A program made the position numbers and the translations under genes. 64,000 nucleotides of DNA from an uncultured Lachnospiraceae bacterium. Its GTDB lineage: Bacteria > Bacillota > Clostridia > Lachnospirales > Lachnospiraceae. Where the stretch lies: contig CAJUAA010000003.1 in the NCBI GenBank assembly GCA_910584205.1, forward strand, positions 1 to 64,000, in the 5' to 3' direction. The notes under the pieces were generated by a model. The model was not told the DNA's origin, did no database searches, and saw nothing but the letters and a program-made list of their open reading frames with translations. How positions within the stretch are numbered: the first letter of the stretch is position 1; every line of letters starts with the position of its first letter. Shown here piece after piece: positions 35,313 through 43,810 of the stretch.

Positions 35313-35353
35313 TGCCCCATGGTTCCCGAACAGACCGTTCGGAACCATGGGGC
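35313..35353. repeat. Long inverted repeat between the two minus-strand operons
   Basis: TGCCCCATGGTTCC-CGAAC and GTTCG-GAACCATGGGGCA form a stem of about 19 pairs with a single bulge and an AGACC loop. It starts six bases after the end of the HlyD-like gene. Neither side has a proper T tract, so it is an unusual terminator at best; mRNA 3'-end protection is another possibility. Confidence 0.7.
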
Positions 35354-35358
35354 AGTAT

Positions 35359-37053
35359 TTACTGTTCTTTATAGCGGATCACGGCCCGGTCCTCCAGCGG
35401 TTCCGTGGAGCCTACGATCAGCTCGGTCTCCCGGCTGATGACGCCTTCCTCAATGGCCGCGTACGTATCGTTCTGGTCCAGCACCTTGACGTAGACCATC
35501 TCCGCCGCCAGCTCCGTTCCCAGAATACCGGAACGCTCGCTGACAATATAGACGAATGTCCTGTGGCTGGCATCCTCATACAGTGCGTTCAGGGGAATGC
35601 AGCAGGAAAAGGTTTCCGACTGGGCCTCCACCTCAAAGCTCCCGCTCTGCCCGATGGTGCCCACCTGATCCGGCAGGAATACCCGGGCGTCATAGAGCTC
35701 CGGATTCATCTCATTTTCCGCCACGTAGTCCACCGTCAGATCTTTGACGGAAGCGCTTCCCAGCTTCAGGGACACGGCGTCTCCCTGATTCACGTATTTC
35801 TTCTGTTCCCTGGTCAGCGACACCTGAAACTGCATGGGGCTTGACAGGTCGGCGTATACCACCGCCGCGCCGTCCCCCACCCGTTCTCCGGGGCTCACCT
35901 GAATCCGTGTAACGATCCCTTCCGCTTCCGGGTATACCTGTCCGGAAGCGTCCTGTACCTTCCGGTACGCCGCAAGCTCCGTCTGCAGGGCCGAAAGCTC
36001 CAGCCTGCTCACCTCCAGGCTGCTGTCCGCGTCTGCCGGAAGCCCGCTGTCCGCCACCTTCCGTCCGGCGTCCAGCAGCTGGTCGGCCTGGGAACGCTCC
36101 GCGTCCGCCACCGCCCGCTCCGCCTCCTCTACCGCGTCCTTCAGGGACGCTTTTTTCTCTTCCCAGGCGGACTGTCCGGCGTCCTCCTCGCTGTAATCCG
36201 GCTTCGGCACGGGGCTGGCCGTGTGGGCTTCATAAGCGGCCTTCGCGTCCTCCTGTGCCTGTTCCGCCCTCTTACACGCATCTTCCGCCTCCTGCGCCGC
36301 GGCCTTTGCCGCTTCCAGACGGTCGGCATCTCCCGCGCCCGGAGGCTGTGCCGGATCTGGATTTTCCAGCTTCTTCACCTCTTCCTCCGCCTGCTCCCAT
36401 GCCTCCTGCGCCTGTCCATAAGCCGCCTTCGCCTGCTCCATGGCCGTCCGCAGGGACGCTTCCTGCCCCGCCCATGCGTCGTAGGCCGCCTGCGCAGCTC
36501 TGCGCGCCTCGTCGGAGGTTCGCCCTGCCTGGCTGTCCTTATGGTCGTCGTAGGCGTCCTGCGCGTCCTCCAGGTCCTCGCGGGCCCTCTGAAGCGCTTC
36601 CCCCGCCTTCTGCTCCGCCCGGGCGTAATCCTCCTGCGCCCGGGTGCTTTCCGTCTGCTGCTTCTGCGCGTCCAGGCTCCGGTTCTGTTCCATGGACGCG
36701 ATCTGCAGCTGGAGCTTTTTGATCTCCAGCTCCTTCTCCTGTATCTTCTGCTTCAGGTCCTCCAGATCCAGATCAAAGAGCAGCGTCTCCCCGGTCACAT
36801 GGTCGCCCACGCTGGCATAGACTGTCCGCACCCGGAGCCCGGACAGCGCGGTCACCGCGTATTCCCGGCCCTGATGCACGATCCCCTCCGCGTTCACCGT
36901 ATGGTTGAGCGCCATCCGCCTGGGCGTCTCCGCCGTCACCTGGGGAAGCTTCGACGCGTACACCGCCCGGGATACGAGGGTACAGAAAAACATGAATGCC
37001 AGAAATATCCCAAAGGCGATCAGTATCCTTCTCTGTTTTTTCCACAATTCCAT
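35359..37053 (-). CDS. HlyD/MacA-type membrane fusion (adaptor) protein
   Basis: This 564-residue protein has one N-terminal membrane helix (RRILIAFGIFLAFMFFCTLV). A biotinyl-lipoyl-like half-motif (TALSGLRVRTVYASVGDHVT), a very long alanine/glutamate-rich coiled coil (about residues 95-360) and the second half-motif (YPEAEGIVTRIQVSPGERVG) follow, then beta-barrel domains. This is the layout of periplasmic-type adaptors; Gram-positive members work with ABC exporters such as MacB. Here there is no MacB partner; instead MalF/MalG-type permeases precede it, with the ATG nine bases into the stop-start junction (AAGGAG overlaps the permease stop). It is the last gene of the lipoprotein/transport operon. 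Confidence 0.82.
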   Translation of the reverse strand: MELWKKQRRILIAFGIFLAFMFFCTLVSRAVYASKLPQVTAETPRRMALNHTVNAEGIVHQGREYAVTALSGLRVRTVYASVGDHVTGETLLFDLDLEDLKQKIQEKELEIKKLQLQIASMEQNRSLDAQKQQTESTRAQEDYARAEQKAGEALQRAREDLEDAQDAYDDHKDSQAGRTSDEARRAAQAAYDAWAGQEASLRTAMEQAKAAYGQAQEAWEQAEEEVKKLENPDPAQPPGAGDADRLEAAKAAAQEAEDACKRAEQAQEDAKAAYEAHTASPVPKPDYSEEDAGQSAWEEKKASLKDAVEEAERAVADAERSQADQLLDAGRKVADSGLPADADSSLEVSRLELSALQTELAAYRKVQDASGQVYPEAEGIVTRIQVSPGERVGDGAAVVYADLSSPMQFQVSLTREQKKYVNQGDAVSLKLGSASVKDLTVDYVAENEMNPELYDARVFLPDQVGTIGQSGSFEVEAQSETFSCCIPLNALYEDASHRTFVYIVSERSGILGTELAAEMVYVKVLDQNDTYAAIEEGVISRETELIVGSTEPLEDRAVIRYKEQ

Positions 37054-37058
37054 CCTTG

Positions 37059-37910
37059 TCACTCCTTCAGCGCCGATGCCGCGATGCCCTGTTCCAGATA
37101 TTCCCGGCCAGCCAGAAATACGAAGACCGCCGGGATCAGCGTAATGACCGCCGCCACAAACGAATATCCCGCCTGCTCAAGGCTGATCTCCGGCAAATAC
37201 AGCGACAGAGGCCACAGGGTCTGGTCCTCCAGAAACGCCAGCGGCTGTTCGATCAGGCTCCAGTATTCCAGAAACCCCAGCACCATGGCGGATAAAATCC
37301 CTCCGGACGCCAGCGGAAGCCCCAGCTTTGCAAAGATCATCCATTCGCCCGCCCCGTCGATCCGCGCCGCCTCGATCAGCCCTTTGGGCAGGCTGCAGAA
37401 ACCCCGGTATACGAGAAATACCGGATACGTGGAGAAGACCGCCGGCAGGATGATGGCTTCCTGGGTATTCATAAGCCCCAGTCCATTCAGCACCAGATAG
37501 CTGGACAGCATGGTCACCTGAAACGGCATGAGCATGAGCACAATGTACAGGGTAAACAGAACCTTTCGGAAACGGAACGGATAGACCGCAAACGCCCAGG
37601 CCGCGGGCACCCCGACCAGAAGCTGCCCCAGCAGGATGCACACGGTGATCTTCATGGAATTCCAGAAGACGACAAAAAACTGCGGCGTCTGAAACAACAG
37701 TTTCCCATAGTGGGCAAAGGTGGGATACATGGGGAAAAATCTCCAGCTGATCAGCTGATCCGTATCCGCCATCAGGGGCAGAAGGCTCTCCCTCAGTTCC
37801 TGACGGCTCAGGATGGAGCCGCTCAGCAGAAACAGGACCGGCGCGCAGAAAAACAGCCCCGGCAGAAGAAGCAGGACTTTCACCGCCGCTTTGTTCATTT
37901 TTTTATTCAT
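37059..37910 (-). CDS. Carbohydrate ABC transporter permease, MalG-like
   Basis: This 283-residue protein has six predicted membrane helices. The EAA loop IEAARIDGAGEWMIFAKLGL lies near residue 190, where the ATPase would dock. The start at MNKKMNKAAV has GAGGG upstream and lies seven bases after the MalF-like gene. It pairs with that gene to form the membrane channel of a CUT1-type sugar importer. No ATPase gene is present in the window, so a shared MsmX-like ATPase encoded elsewhere would be needed. Confidence 0.88.
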   Translation of the reverse strand: MNKKMNKAAVKVLLLLPGLFFCAPVLFLLSGSILSRQELRESLLPLMADTDQLISWRFFPMYPTFAHYGKLLFQTPQFFVVFWNSMKITVCILLGQLLVGVPAAWAFAVYPFRFRKVLFTLYIVLMLMPFQVTMLSSYLVLNGLGLMNTQEAIILPAVFSTYPVFLVYRGFCSLPKGLIEAARIDGAGEWMIFAKLGLPLASGGILSAMVLGFLEYWSLIEQPLAFLEDQTLWPLSLYLPEISLEQAGYSFVAAVITLIPAVFVFLAGREYLEQGIAASALKE

Positions 37911-37917
37911 GATTCCC

Positions 37918-38922
37918 TCATCCTTTCTCCTCGTTGTCCCACAGTCTCTGCAGAAGCAGGATGACCGCGAACAGCACGGCGCCCACACAGACCGCCGACG
38001 CCGCCATCTTATCCAGTTCCAGATTCACAAACCAGTTGTTGAACAGGTGCTGCAGGAGGTACATGCTCTCATGGGGATAGGATCCCGCCACCAGATAGGC
38101 TTCCCGAAACACCTTAAAGGAGTTCAGGAAAGAAAGCACGGTGATCGTGTACAGAGATCCCTTCAGATTGGGAAAAATCACATACCAGAAACACTGCCGC
38201 TCCGTGGCGCCGTCCACTCTGGCCGCCTCGGTCAGCCCCCCAGACACCGAAAAGATCCCCGCCAGCCACAGTACCATCGTATACCCCAGATTTTTCCATA
38301 CATAGCTGAACACCAGCACCCAGAAGGACGCCCCCGTCCCCATATAGTCGGGCATCGCGCCCTCCGGCAGAAATCCGGCCCACAGAAGGCCCGCGTTCAG
38401 GAAGCCCTGTCTGGCAAAGATCATCTTCCAGATCAGGACGACCGTGGCCGCGGGCATGGCCATGGGCAGCAGGAACAAAGATTTTACAAGCTGTATCCTG
38501 TTCAGCCGGCTCAGCTGCACCGACAGGAAGAGGCCGATGCCGATGAGAAGCGGCAGGCAGACCAGCGTAAAGCGCACGGTGTTTTTGACCGCCAGCCGGA
38601 ACGCCTGGTTGGCAAAGACCACTTCATAGCTGTGCAGTCCCGACCACTCCTCCGTAACCGCCGTCAGAAACGAACGCCGGATCACGTCCAGAAACGGCAG
38701 CAGCACGAACAGCAGAACCCCCATAAGGCTGGGCAGCAGAAAACCGACCCACGCGTACCTGCTTTTCAAGGCTGCCCGGGTTCCGCCCGGTAAAAGCTTC
38801 CGATCTCCGCCGGACAGAAGCCGCCGCTTCTCACCGGTCAGGAACCGACGCTTTCCGCCCGATTTACTCCGCCAGATAGATTGAGGCTTTTTTAACAATC
38901 TCTGCCGCTCCGTCTTCCTCAC
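37918..38922 (-). CDS. Carbohydrate ABC transporter permease, MalF-like
   Basis: This 334-residue protein has six membrane helices and the EAA loop LTEAARVDGATERQCFWYVI near residue 235. I use the GTG at 38922, which has GGAGGG nine bases upstream; it makes the gene overlap the preceding lipoprotein gene by 59 bases. The first 50 residues are basic and repetitive (KRRFLTGEKRRLLSGG, DRKLLPGG), unusual for MalF proteins, so a later non-ATG start cannot be excluded. It partners with the MalG-like permease and presumably the fused solute-binding lipoproteins. Confidence 0.84.
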   Translation of the reverse strand: MRKTERQRLLKKPQSIWRSKSGGKRRFLTGEKRRLLSGGDRKLLPGGTRAALKSRYAWVGFLLPSLMGVLLFVLLPFLDVIRRSFLTAVTEEWSGLHSYEVVFANQAFRLAVKNTVRFTLVCLPLLIGIGLFLSVQLSRLNRIQLVKSLFLLPMAMPAATVVLIWKMIFARQGFLNAGLLWAGFLPEGAMPDYMGTGASFWVLVFSYVWKNLGYTMVLWLAGIFSVSGGLTEAARVDGATERQCFWYVIFPNLKGSLYTITVLSFLNSFKVFREAYLVAGSYPHESMYLLQHLFNNWFVNLELDKMAASAVCVGAVLFAVILLLQRLWDNEEKG

Positions 38923-41194
38923 TCAGTCCGCCCTCCAGTACCTTTTTCCCCGTCTCGTACACCAGCTCACACAGATGCCCGTCGGCCAGAACCGGCGTTT
39001 TCAGTGATTCCACGTATCCCGTAAACCGTTCCCGCTCCGCCTGATCGGGCCAGTACAGCGTAAGTTCCCGCTCAGTCCCGTCCGCCATGGGAAGCGTCAT
39101 GCTGCCGTTGTAGGAATTTTCCTCAGACACGTCAAAACGCGCCTCGAATGCCGCCCGGTTCACCGGAAATCCTTCATAGATGTGCTCCTGCGTCTCCGCT
39201 GAGAAGATCAGGCGGACGAATTCCTCCGCCTCCGCCTGCTGCCCGGTCCGGGAGCTGATCCCCACCATGGCCGACGGCAGGAACGGTGCCTCCGCCTGGC
39301 CGCTGAAGATCCGGTAATCCAGTCCCTCGTCCAGCCGCAGCACGGAGGTTATGTTGTCCAGACAGAGCTGGATCCCCTCCGCAAAGCCGCCGGCCGCCAT
39401 GGCGTAGCCCCGGGTGATGTCCAGCACATTATTGCACGCCTCCATCCGGTACTGTACGGGATCTGTCCCGTAGGAAGCCATCTCTTCCGCCTCCTCCGCC
39501 AGCCTTTCGGCCTGCTCCGGCACCATCCCGGATTCCTCCGCGTCATAGATGCGTTTCACCTGTCTTAAAAATTCCTCGACCGCCGGTTGATCGATCTGCC
39601 CGTCCTCCTGTATCCACGCGGAAGCGGACACCATGCCGAACAGACGAAGCATCGTCTCCGGATCGTGGATTCCGAAAATACCGCCCTGCGGATGGTCCAT
39701 CCGCAGCTGCTCCGCCTGATCCGCAACGCATTCAAGATCGGACATCTGCCGGACGGCCTCCCCGTCTCCTGCAAGGAGCGGCACCCGGATACACATGGGC
39801 ATGGCGTAGACCGCCCCGTCTGCATCCGTAAAGCCCTCCGCCACATTGGAGAACAGCCCGCCTTCCAGACCGGCCAGCACCGGACGGATATCCTGCAGCA
39901 TCCCCTTATCCATATAGGTTTCCATGGGCAGGCCGTCCAGAATGAGTACGTCCGGCCCTTCCCCTGCCAGTATCTGGGTGTTCAGCTTCTTAATGGCGTC
40001 CTCCGCCGTCATTCCGCCGTCGCCGGACATCCCTGTCTCATAGCGGACGTACAGGTCCGTGTGCTGTCTCTTATAATCGGTCACCGCCTGCCGCACGCTC
40101 CGGTTCTCCGTCAGGCTGTAGATCCGGATCTCCTGATCCGGCATGGAAGGAATCGATGCGTCAAAGGTATAGCGCACCAGGCCCACGGACGGATTGAATA
40201 CCGCCAGAAATTCCTGATCTTCCAGCGCCTTCAGCCGGTAGAGATACGAAGACGCGTCTCCGAAGGCGCTGAGCGCGCCGTCGATCACCTGCTCCAGCAT
40301 GCTGCCGCCCGGCACATGCCGGTATACGCCGTCCGCACTGGCCAGATAGATCACATCCGCATCTTCCGCCGTGCCGCCCAGCACGGCCACCGGATAACCG
40401 CCGCCCGTATACGCCACCGTCCCGTCCGGCACCGCCTGCCTGATCCAGGCGTCCACCGCCTCCTCCTGAGGCAGCAGCACGCCTTCCCCAAGATCATACC
40501 GGTACAGCCGGTCATGGCCCACCGCCAGCAGAATATCTCCGGAGAAATCCATACACCCTACGGACCGCTCCGCCATGAACAGTTCCTTTAAACTCTCCTT
40601 CTCCGGGTCCACCTCGTATACCTTTCCCTGCAGGTCCTCCGCGAAAAGCCTTCCGTCCTCCTTGAACACAAAGGTCTCGATGCAGCTTCCATCCTCCTGG
40701 GAAAATCCGAAATCCACGGCCTTCACCGTCCCGTCCGTCATTCCAAAGACACAGTAATTTCCTTCCCAGTCCTCCGGTATCTCTTCCCTGCAGGCTGCCC
40801 GCGCCTGCTCCGGCATCTCTCCGGAGCAGGAAGCCGCCACGGTTCCGTCCGGGCCCATGGCCGCCGACAGGCAGTATACTCCCTGCAGCATGGGAAACCA
40901 TTCCGTCTCCTCCTGCTTCCACGTCTGTCCTCCATCCGCGGACCGGTAGAGTCCCTCTCCAAAGCTGATGACTGCAAGACTCCCGTCGTCCAGCCAGTTG
41001 ACCCCGCCGTTCCGGTTGATCTCCTCCGGCATCGGATAAAACGTCTCCATGTATCTGCCCATGGCTCCCCGGTCCGAGGCGTTCGGACAGTTGTCCGGAT
41101 TTCCGTCCGCCCCTCCCGGATGTCCGCCGCAGGCGGACAACAGCAACATCACCATGCAGAGCAAAAGCCCTGTTCTCAACCCTTTTCCTCTCAT
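38864..41194 (-). CDS. Lipoprotein: BNR/propeller-like domain fused to solute-binding domain (copy 1)
   Basis: This 776-residue protein has a lipoprotein signal with lipobox LLSAC near residue 22. The N-terminal half has Asp-box-like elements (SADGGQTWK) and blade-like repeats, suggesting a beta-propeller. From about residue 345 a family-1 extracellular solute-binding domain begins (IYSLTENRSVRQAVTDYKRQ, then LNTQILAGEGPDVLILDGLP) and runs to the end, EIVKKASIYLAE. The latter is the partner type of MalFG permeases. Two paralogues lie upstream. It overlaps the MalF-like gene, so it is co-expressed with the permeases. Confidence 0.8.
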   Translation of the reverse strand: MRGKGLRTGLLLCMVMLLLSACGGHPGGADGNPDNCPNASDRGAMGRYMETFYPMPEEINRNGGVNWLDDGSLAVISFGEGLYRSADGGQTWKQEETEWFPMLQGVYCLSAAMGPDGTVAASCSGEMPEQARAACREEIPEDWEGNYCVFGMTDGTVKAVDFGFSQEDGSCIETFVFKEDGRLFAEDLQGKVYEVDPEKESLKELFMAERSVGCMDFSGDILLAVGHDRLYRYDLGEGVLLPQEEAVDAWIRQAVPDGTVAYTGGGYPVAVLGGTAEDADVIYLASADGVYRHVPGGSMLEQVIDGALSAFGDASSYLYRLKALEDQEFLAVFNPSVGLVRYTFDASIPSMPDQEIRIYSLTENRSVRQAVTDYKRQHTDLYVRYETGMSGDGGMTAEDAIKKLNTQILAGEGPDVLILDGLPMETYMDKGMLQDIRPVLAGLEGGLFSNVAEGFTDADGAVYAMPMCIRVPLLAGDGEAVRQMSDLECVADQAEQLRMDHPQGGIFGIHDPETMLRLFGMVSASAWIQEDGQIDQPAVEEFLRQVKRIYDAEESGMVPEQAERLAEEAEEMASYGTDPVQYRMEACNNVLDITRGYAMAAGGFAEGIQLCLDNITSVLRLDEGLDYRIFSGQAEAPFLPSAMVGISSRTGQQAEAEEFVRLIFSAETQEHIYEGFPVNRAAFEARFDVSEENSYNGSMTLPMADGTERELTLYWPDQAERERFTGYVESLKTPVLADGHLCELVYETGKKVLEGGLSEEDGAAEIVKKASIYLAE

Positions 41195-41210
41195 ATTCGA
41201 CTCCTGCGTT

Positions 41211-43562
41211 TTATTCCGCCAGATAGATGGCCGCCTTCTTCACGATCTCCGCCACGGCGTCGTCCACGCTCAGGCCTCCGGCCAGCGCCCTCTGCCCGAC
41301 TTCGTACACTACCTCTTCGATCACCGCGTCTCCGGCGCAGACCGCGGACACGGATTCCACCATGCTTTTCAGTTCCGCAAAATCTTCCTCCGTAACCCAT
41401 TTGATATCCAGATGAAAACTCTTTCCGTCCGCTCCGGACGTACCGATGCTGATTCCCTGATCCTCTTCTCTTGGATTTACCTTCAGCTGCTCAAAGGACG
41501 CCATATTCATCGGAAGCCCCGTGGACACTTCCATGTCCTGCAGCTCCCTGCCGAACAGGAACCGGAAAAACGTCAGCGCCAGTTCGCTGTCTTTGGAACC
41601 GGCGCACACGCCGACCATTCCCTTTGGAACGAATCCGTTCCGGATCTGCCCGTTCCAGAAGGCGAAGCCAAAGTTCTCCTCCTGGTTCGCCAGCGTGCTG
41701 ACCGTATTAAAATCTCCGTCCATCATATAAGTGATTCCCATGCCGATCCGCTGCTCTCCCATGGCAATGTTCGTCCCCGAGCCGTACACAGTGGCAAAAT
41801 ATTCCATGGCCCCGCTCCAGTTCAGGCTGTTGTCATACCAGGCCTTGTATTCTGTCAGTTCTTCCTCTGTGATTCCCGCCGTCTCCGCGTCGTAGATCCG
41901 CTTCGCCTGCGTGAGAAATTCCTTCAGCCTTTCCTGATCGATGGCTCCGGTCTTTGCATCTGTCCAGGAACCGGCACAGGTGATCCCCAGCGTGCGCAGA
42001 AGCTTCTCCTCCGCCGCCAGGCCGGTCAGAGATCCTTCCGGATATTCCGCCCGGAGCGCTTCCGCCGCATCCGCCAGGCCGGCCAGATCCGCAACGCCTT
42101 CGATGGTCTTTTCGTCTCCCACCAGAAGCGGCAGCCGGAACCGGAGCGGCAGATAGTAAAGTTTCCCGTCTTCCCGGCACGCCTCCACCAGATTGGGGAA
42201 CAGCGCCTCTTCTCCGCTCATGCCGCCGGCAATTTCCGTCAGGTCCATGAGCACGCCCTTCTCTTCGTAGGAACGCCTTGGCAGCCCGTCCAGCACCAGC
42301 AGATCCGGGCCGGAGCCGGACATGATCCGGGTATTCAGATTCTTGACGGCGTCTTCCGACGTCATGCCGCTCCCCGTATTCAGTCCGATTTCGTACCGGA
42401 CATAGGCTTCCGGATGCTGCTTCTGGAACAGGCTGACCGCCTGACGGACCGCATAATTCTCGGTCAGGCTGTAAATGCTGACCTGCTGCTCCGGAACGGT
42501 GGGGATATCCGGGTTGTACACGTACCGGTACATCTTCCCGTTGGTATAGAGAATCACAAATTCATTGTCCGGCAGCACCGCCATCCCGGCAAGGCTCATC
42601 TTGGGATCTCCCAGAGAACTGAGCGACCCCTCCATCACCTGCTCCACCGCCGTGCCGCCCATCACATGGCGGTACAGGCCGCTCTCCATGGCGAAATAGA
42701 CCACGTCCGCTTCTTCTCCTTCCGCCATGACCACAGTATAGGAGCCGGAGTTGGCTCCGATCTCCTCACCCACATTGTCCATGATAAAATCCTGCAGCAC
42801 CCGGTCGCCGTCTGCCTGCATCTTATTTTCCATATCGTAGAACAGAAGCCCTCTGGAACCGATGTCAATCATATACTGATCTGTAAAGCACACATAGTCC
42901 GACAGTCCTTCCGCCTCCAGAATCTGGCGGGCCGCACCGTCTGCCGGGTCCATCTCAAAGATTTTCCCGCTCATGGTATATGCATAGAGCCGGCTGTCCT
43001 TATCAAACCAGAACTGATGGACGGTATTGCTCCCGTCCGGAGACTTCAGAGCCGTGGGATTCCCGTCCGGGTCCACATACAGATATTCCGGATTCCAGCC
43101 TTCCTCCACCGTTTCTTCAGTTTCGTCCGCCGGCGGACTGTACACCAGCGCCACCGAACCGTCCGGCGCCATGGCCATGTGGGCGATCCACGCCTCCCGA
43201 AGATCCCGGAGCCACGGCGTCTCTTTCCTGGTCCAGCTTTCGCCGTTGTCCGCCGACACATACAGCCCCGCCGTCTGCTCCAGCAGGGCCAGCTCTCCTG
43301 TCGCCAGCTTCTGCAGGCACAGGGTCGGATAGCTGCTCCCATACGCCACGTCCTCCGGCAGCGTCATCTCTTCCTCCAGATAACGTCCCATGGATTTCTC
43401 CGTGTTATTTCCATCTCCCGCTGACGCGGCCGGCCTTCCTTCCGATCCGGCTGCGCCGCCCGGCTGTCCGGCCGTACCGTCTTCCCTGCCCGCGCATCCC
43501 TGCAAAAGCAGCATCGCCCCGATCAGCAGACATGCCGTCAGGCGTCCATATCGTTTCCTCAT
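41211..43562 (-). CDS. Lipoprotein: BNR/propeller-like domain fused to solute-binding domain (copy 2)
   Basis: This 783-residue paralogue starts at the ATG in MRKRYGRLTACLL, behind AAAGGAGAGG. Its lipobox is LLLQGC. It has the Asp-box-like VSADNGESWTRKETPWL, blade repeats, and from about residue 350 the solute-binding domain (IYSLTENYAVRQAVSLFQKQ; LNTRIMSGSGPDLLVLDGLP), ending EIVKKAAIYLAE. It follows a response-regulator-type box and promoter at 43640-43672 and precedes copy 1 by 16 bases, so it heads a sub-operon with the permeases and adaptor. Confidence 0.8.
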   Translation of the reverse strand: MRKRYGRLTACLLIGAMLLLQGCAGREDGTAGQPGGAAGSEGRPAASAGDGNNTEKSMGRYLEEEMTLPEDVAYGSSYPTLCLQKLATGELALLEQTAGLYVSADNGESWTRKETPWLRDLREAWIAHMAMAPDGSVALVYSPPADETEETVEEGWNPEYLYVDPDGNPTALKSPDGSNTVHQFWFDKDSRLYAYTMSGKIFEMDPADGAARQILEAEGLSDYVCFTDQYMIDIGSRGLLFYDMENKMQADGDRVLQDFIMDNVGEEIGANSGSYTVVMAEGEEADVVYFAMESGLYRHVMGGTAVEQVMEGSLSSLGDPKMSLAGMAVLPDNEFVILYTNGKMYRYVYNPDIPTVPEQQVSIYSLTENYAVRQAVSLFQKQHPEAYVRYEIGLNTGSGMTSEDAVKNLNTRIMSGSGPDLLVLDGLPRRSYEEKGVLMDLTEIAGGMSGEEALFPNLVEACREDGKLYYLPLRFRLPLLVGDEKTIEGVADLAGLADAAEALRAEYPEGSLTGLAAEEKLLRTLGITCAGSWTDAKTGAIDQERLKEFLTQAKRIYDAETAGITEEELTEYKAWYDNSLNWSGAMEYFATVYGSGTNIAMGEQRIGMGITYMMDGDFNTVSTLANQEENFGFAFWNGQIRNGFVPKGMVGVCAGSKDSELALTFFRFLFGRELQDMEVSTGLPMNMASFEQLKVNPREEDQGISIGTSGADGKSFHLDIKWVTEEDFAELKSMVESVSAVCAGDAVIEEVVYEVGQRALAGGLSVDDAVAEIVKKAAIYLAE

Positions 43563-43639
43563 TCCAGATTCCTCTCCTTTCCATATCCTCCACAATCCGC
43601 TTTTTTCCTGTCTTTCAGGAACGTCTCCCTCTGTACATC

Positions 43640-43672
43640 AGTTTATCAGGCCAATCTCTAATCTGTCTCTAA
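43640..43672 (-). promoter_or_regulatory. Predicted response-regulator box and promoter upstream of lipoprotein copy 2
   Basis: Minus strand: TTAGAGA (43672-43666), four bases, TTAGAGA (43661-43655), nine bases, then a -10-like TAAACT (43645-43640). Two identical 7-mers on an 11-base period next to -10 are typical of activator sites for OmpR-type regulators. The same layout occurs at 46922-46954 and 47073-47105. Confidence 0.6.
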
Positions 43673-43683
43673 AACCGGACGTT

Positions 43684-43798
43684 GTCTTCCGGCGGGCGGT
43701 GCGTTTTCCGATGGGCGCTGTGCCTTCCGGCCGGCGCCGTGCGTTTCGGCGGACACTGCGCCTCCGGCCGGGAGCGGTGCGTTTTCCGACGGCGTCGG
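43684..43798. repeat. Three imperfect tandem repeats of about 37 bp
   Basis: Units beginning at about 43685, 43721 and 43759 share a CCTTCCGGCCGG-like core followed by GGTGCGTTTTCCGA-like sequence and a GCG-rich end. They fill the gap between lipoprotein copy 3 and the regulatory box of copy 2. The frame through them has no good start, so I do not call a gene here. Confidence 0.55.
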
Positions 43799-43810
43799 AT
43801 GCGCGCGCCG

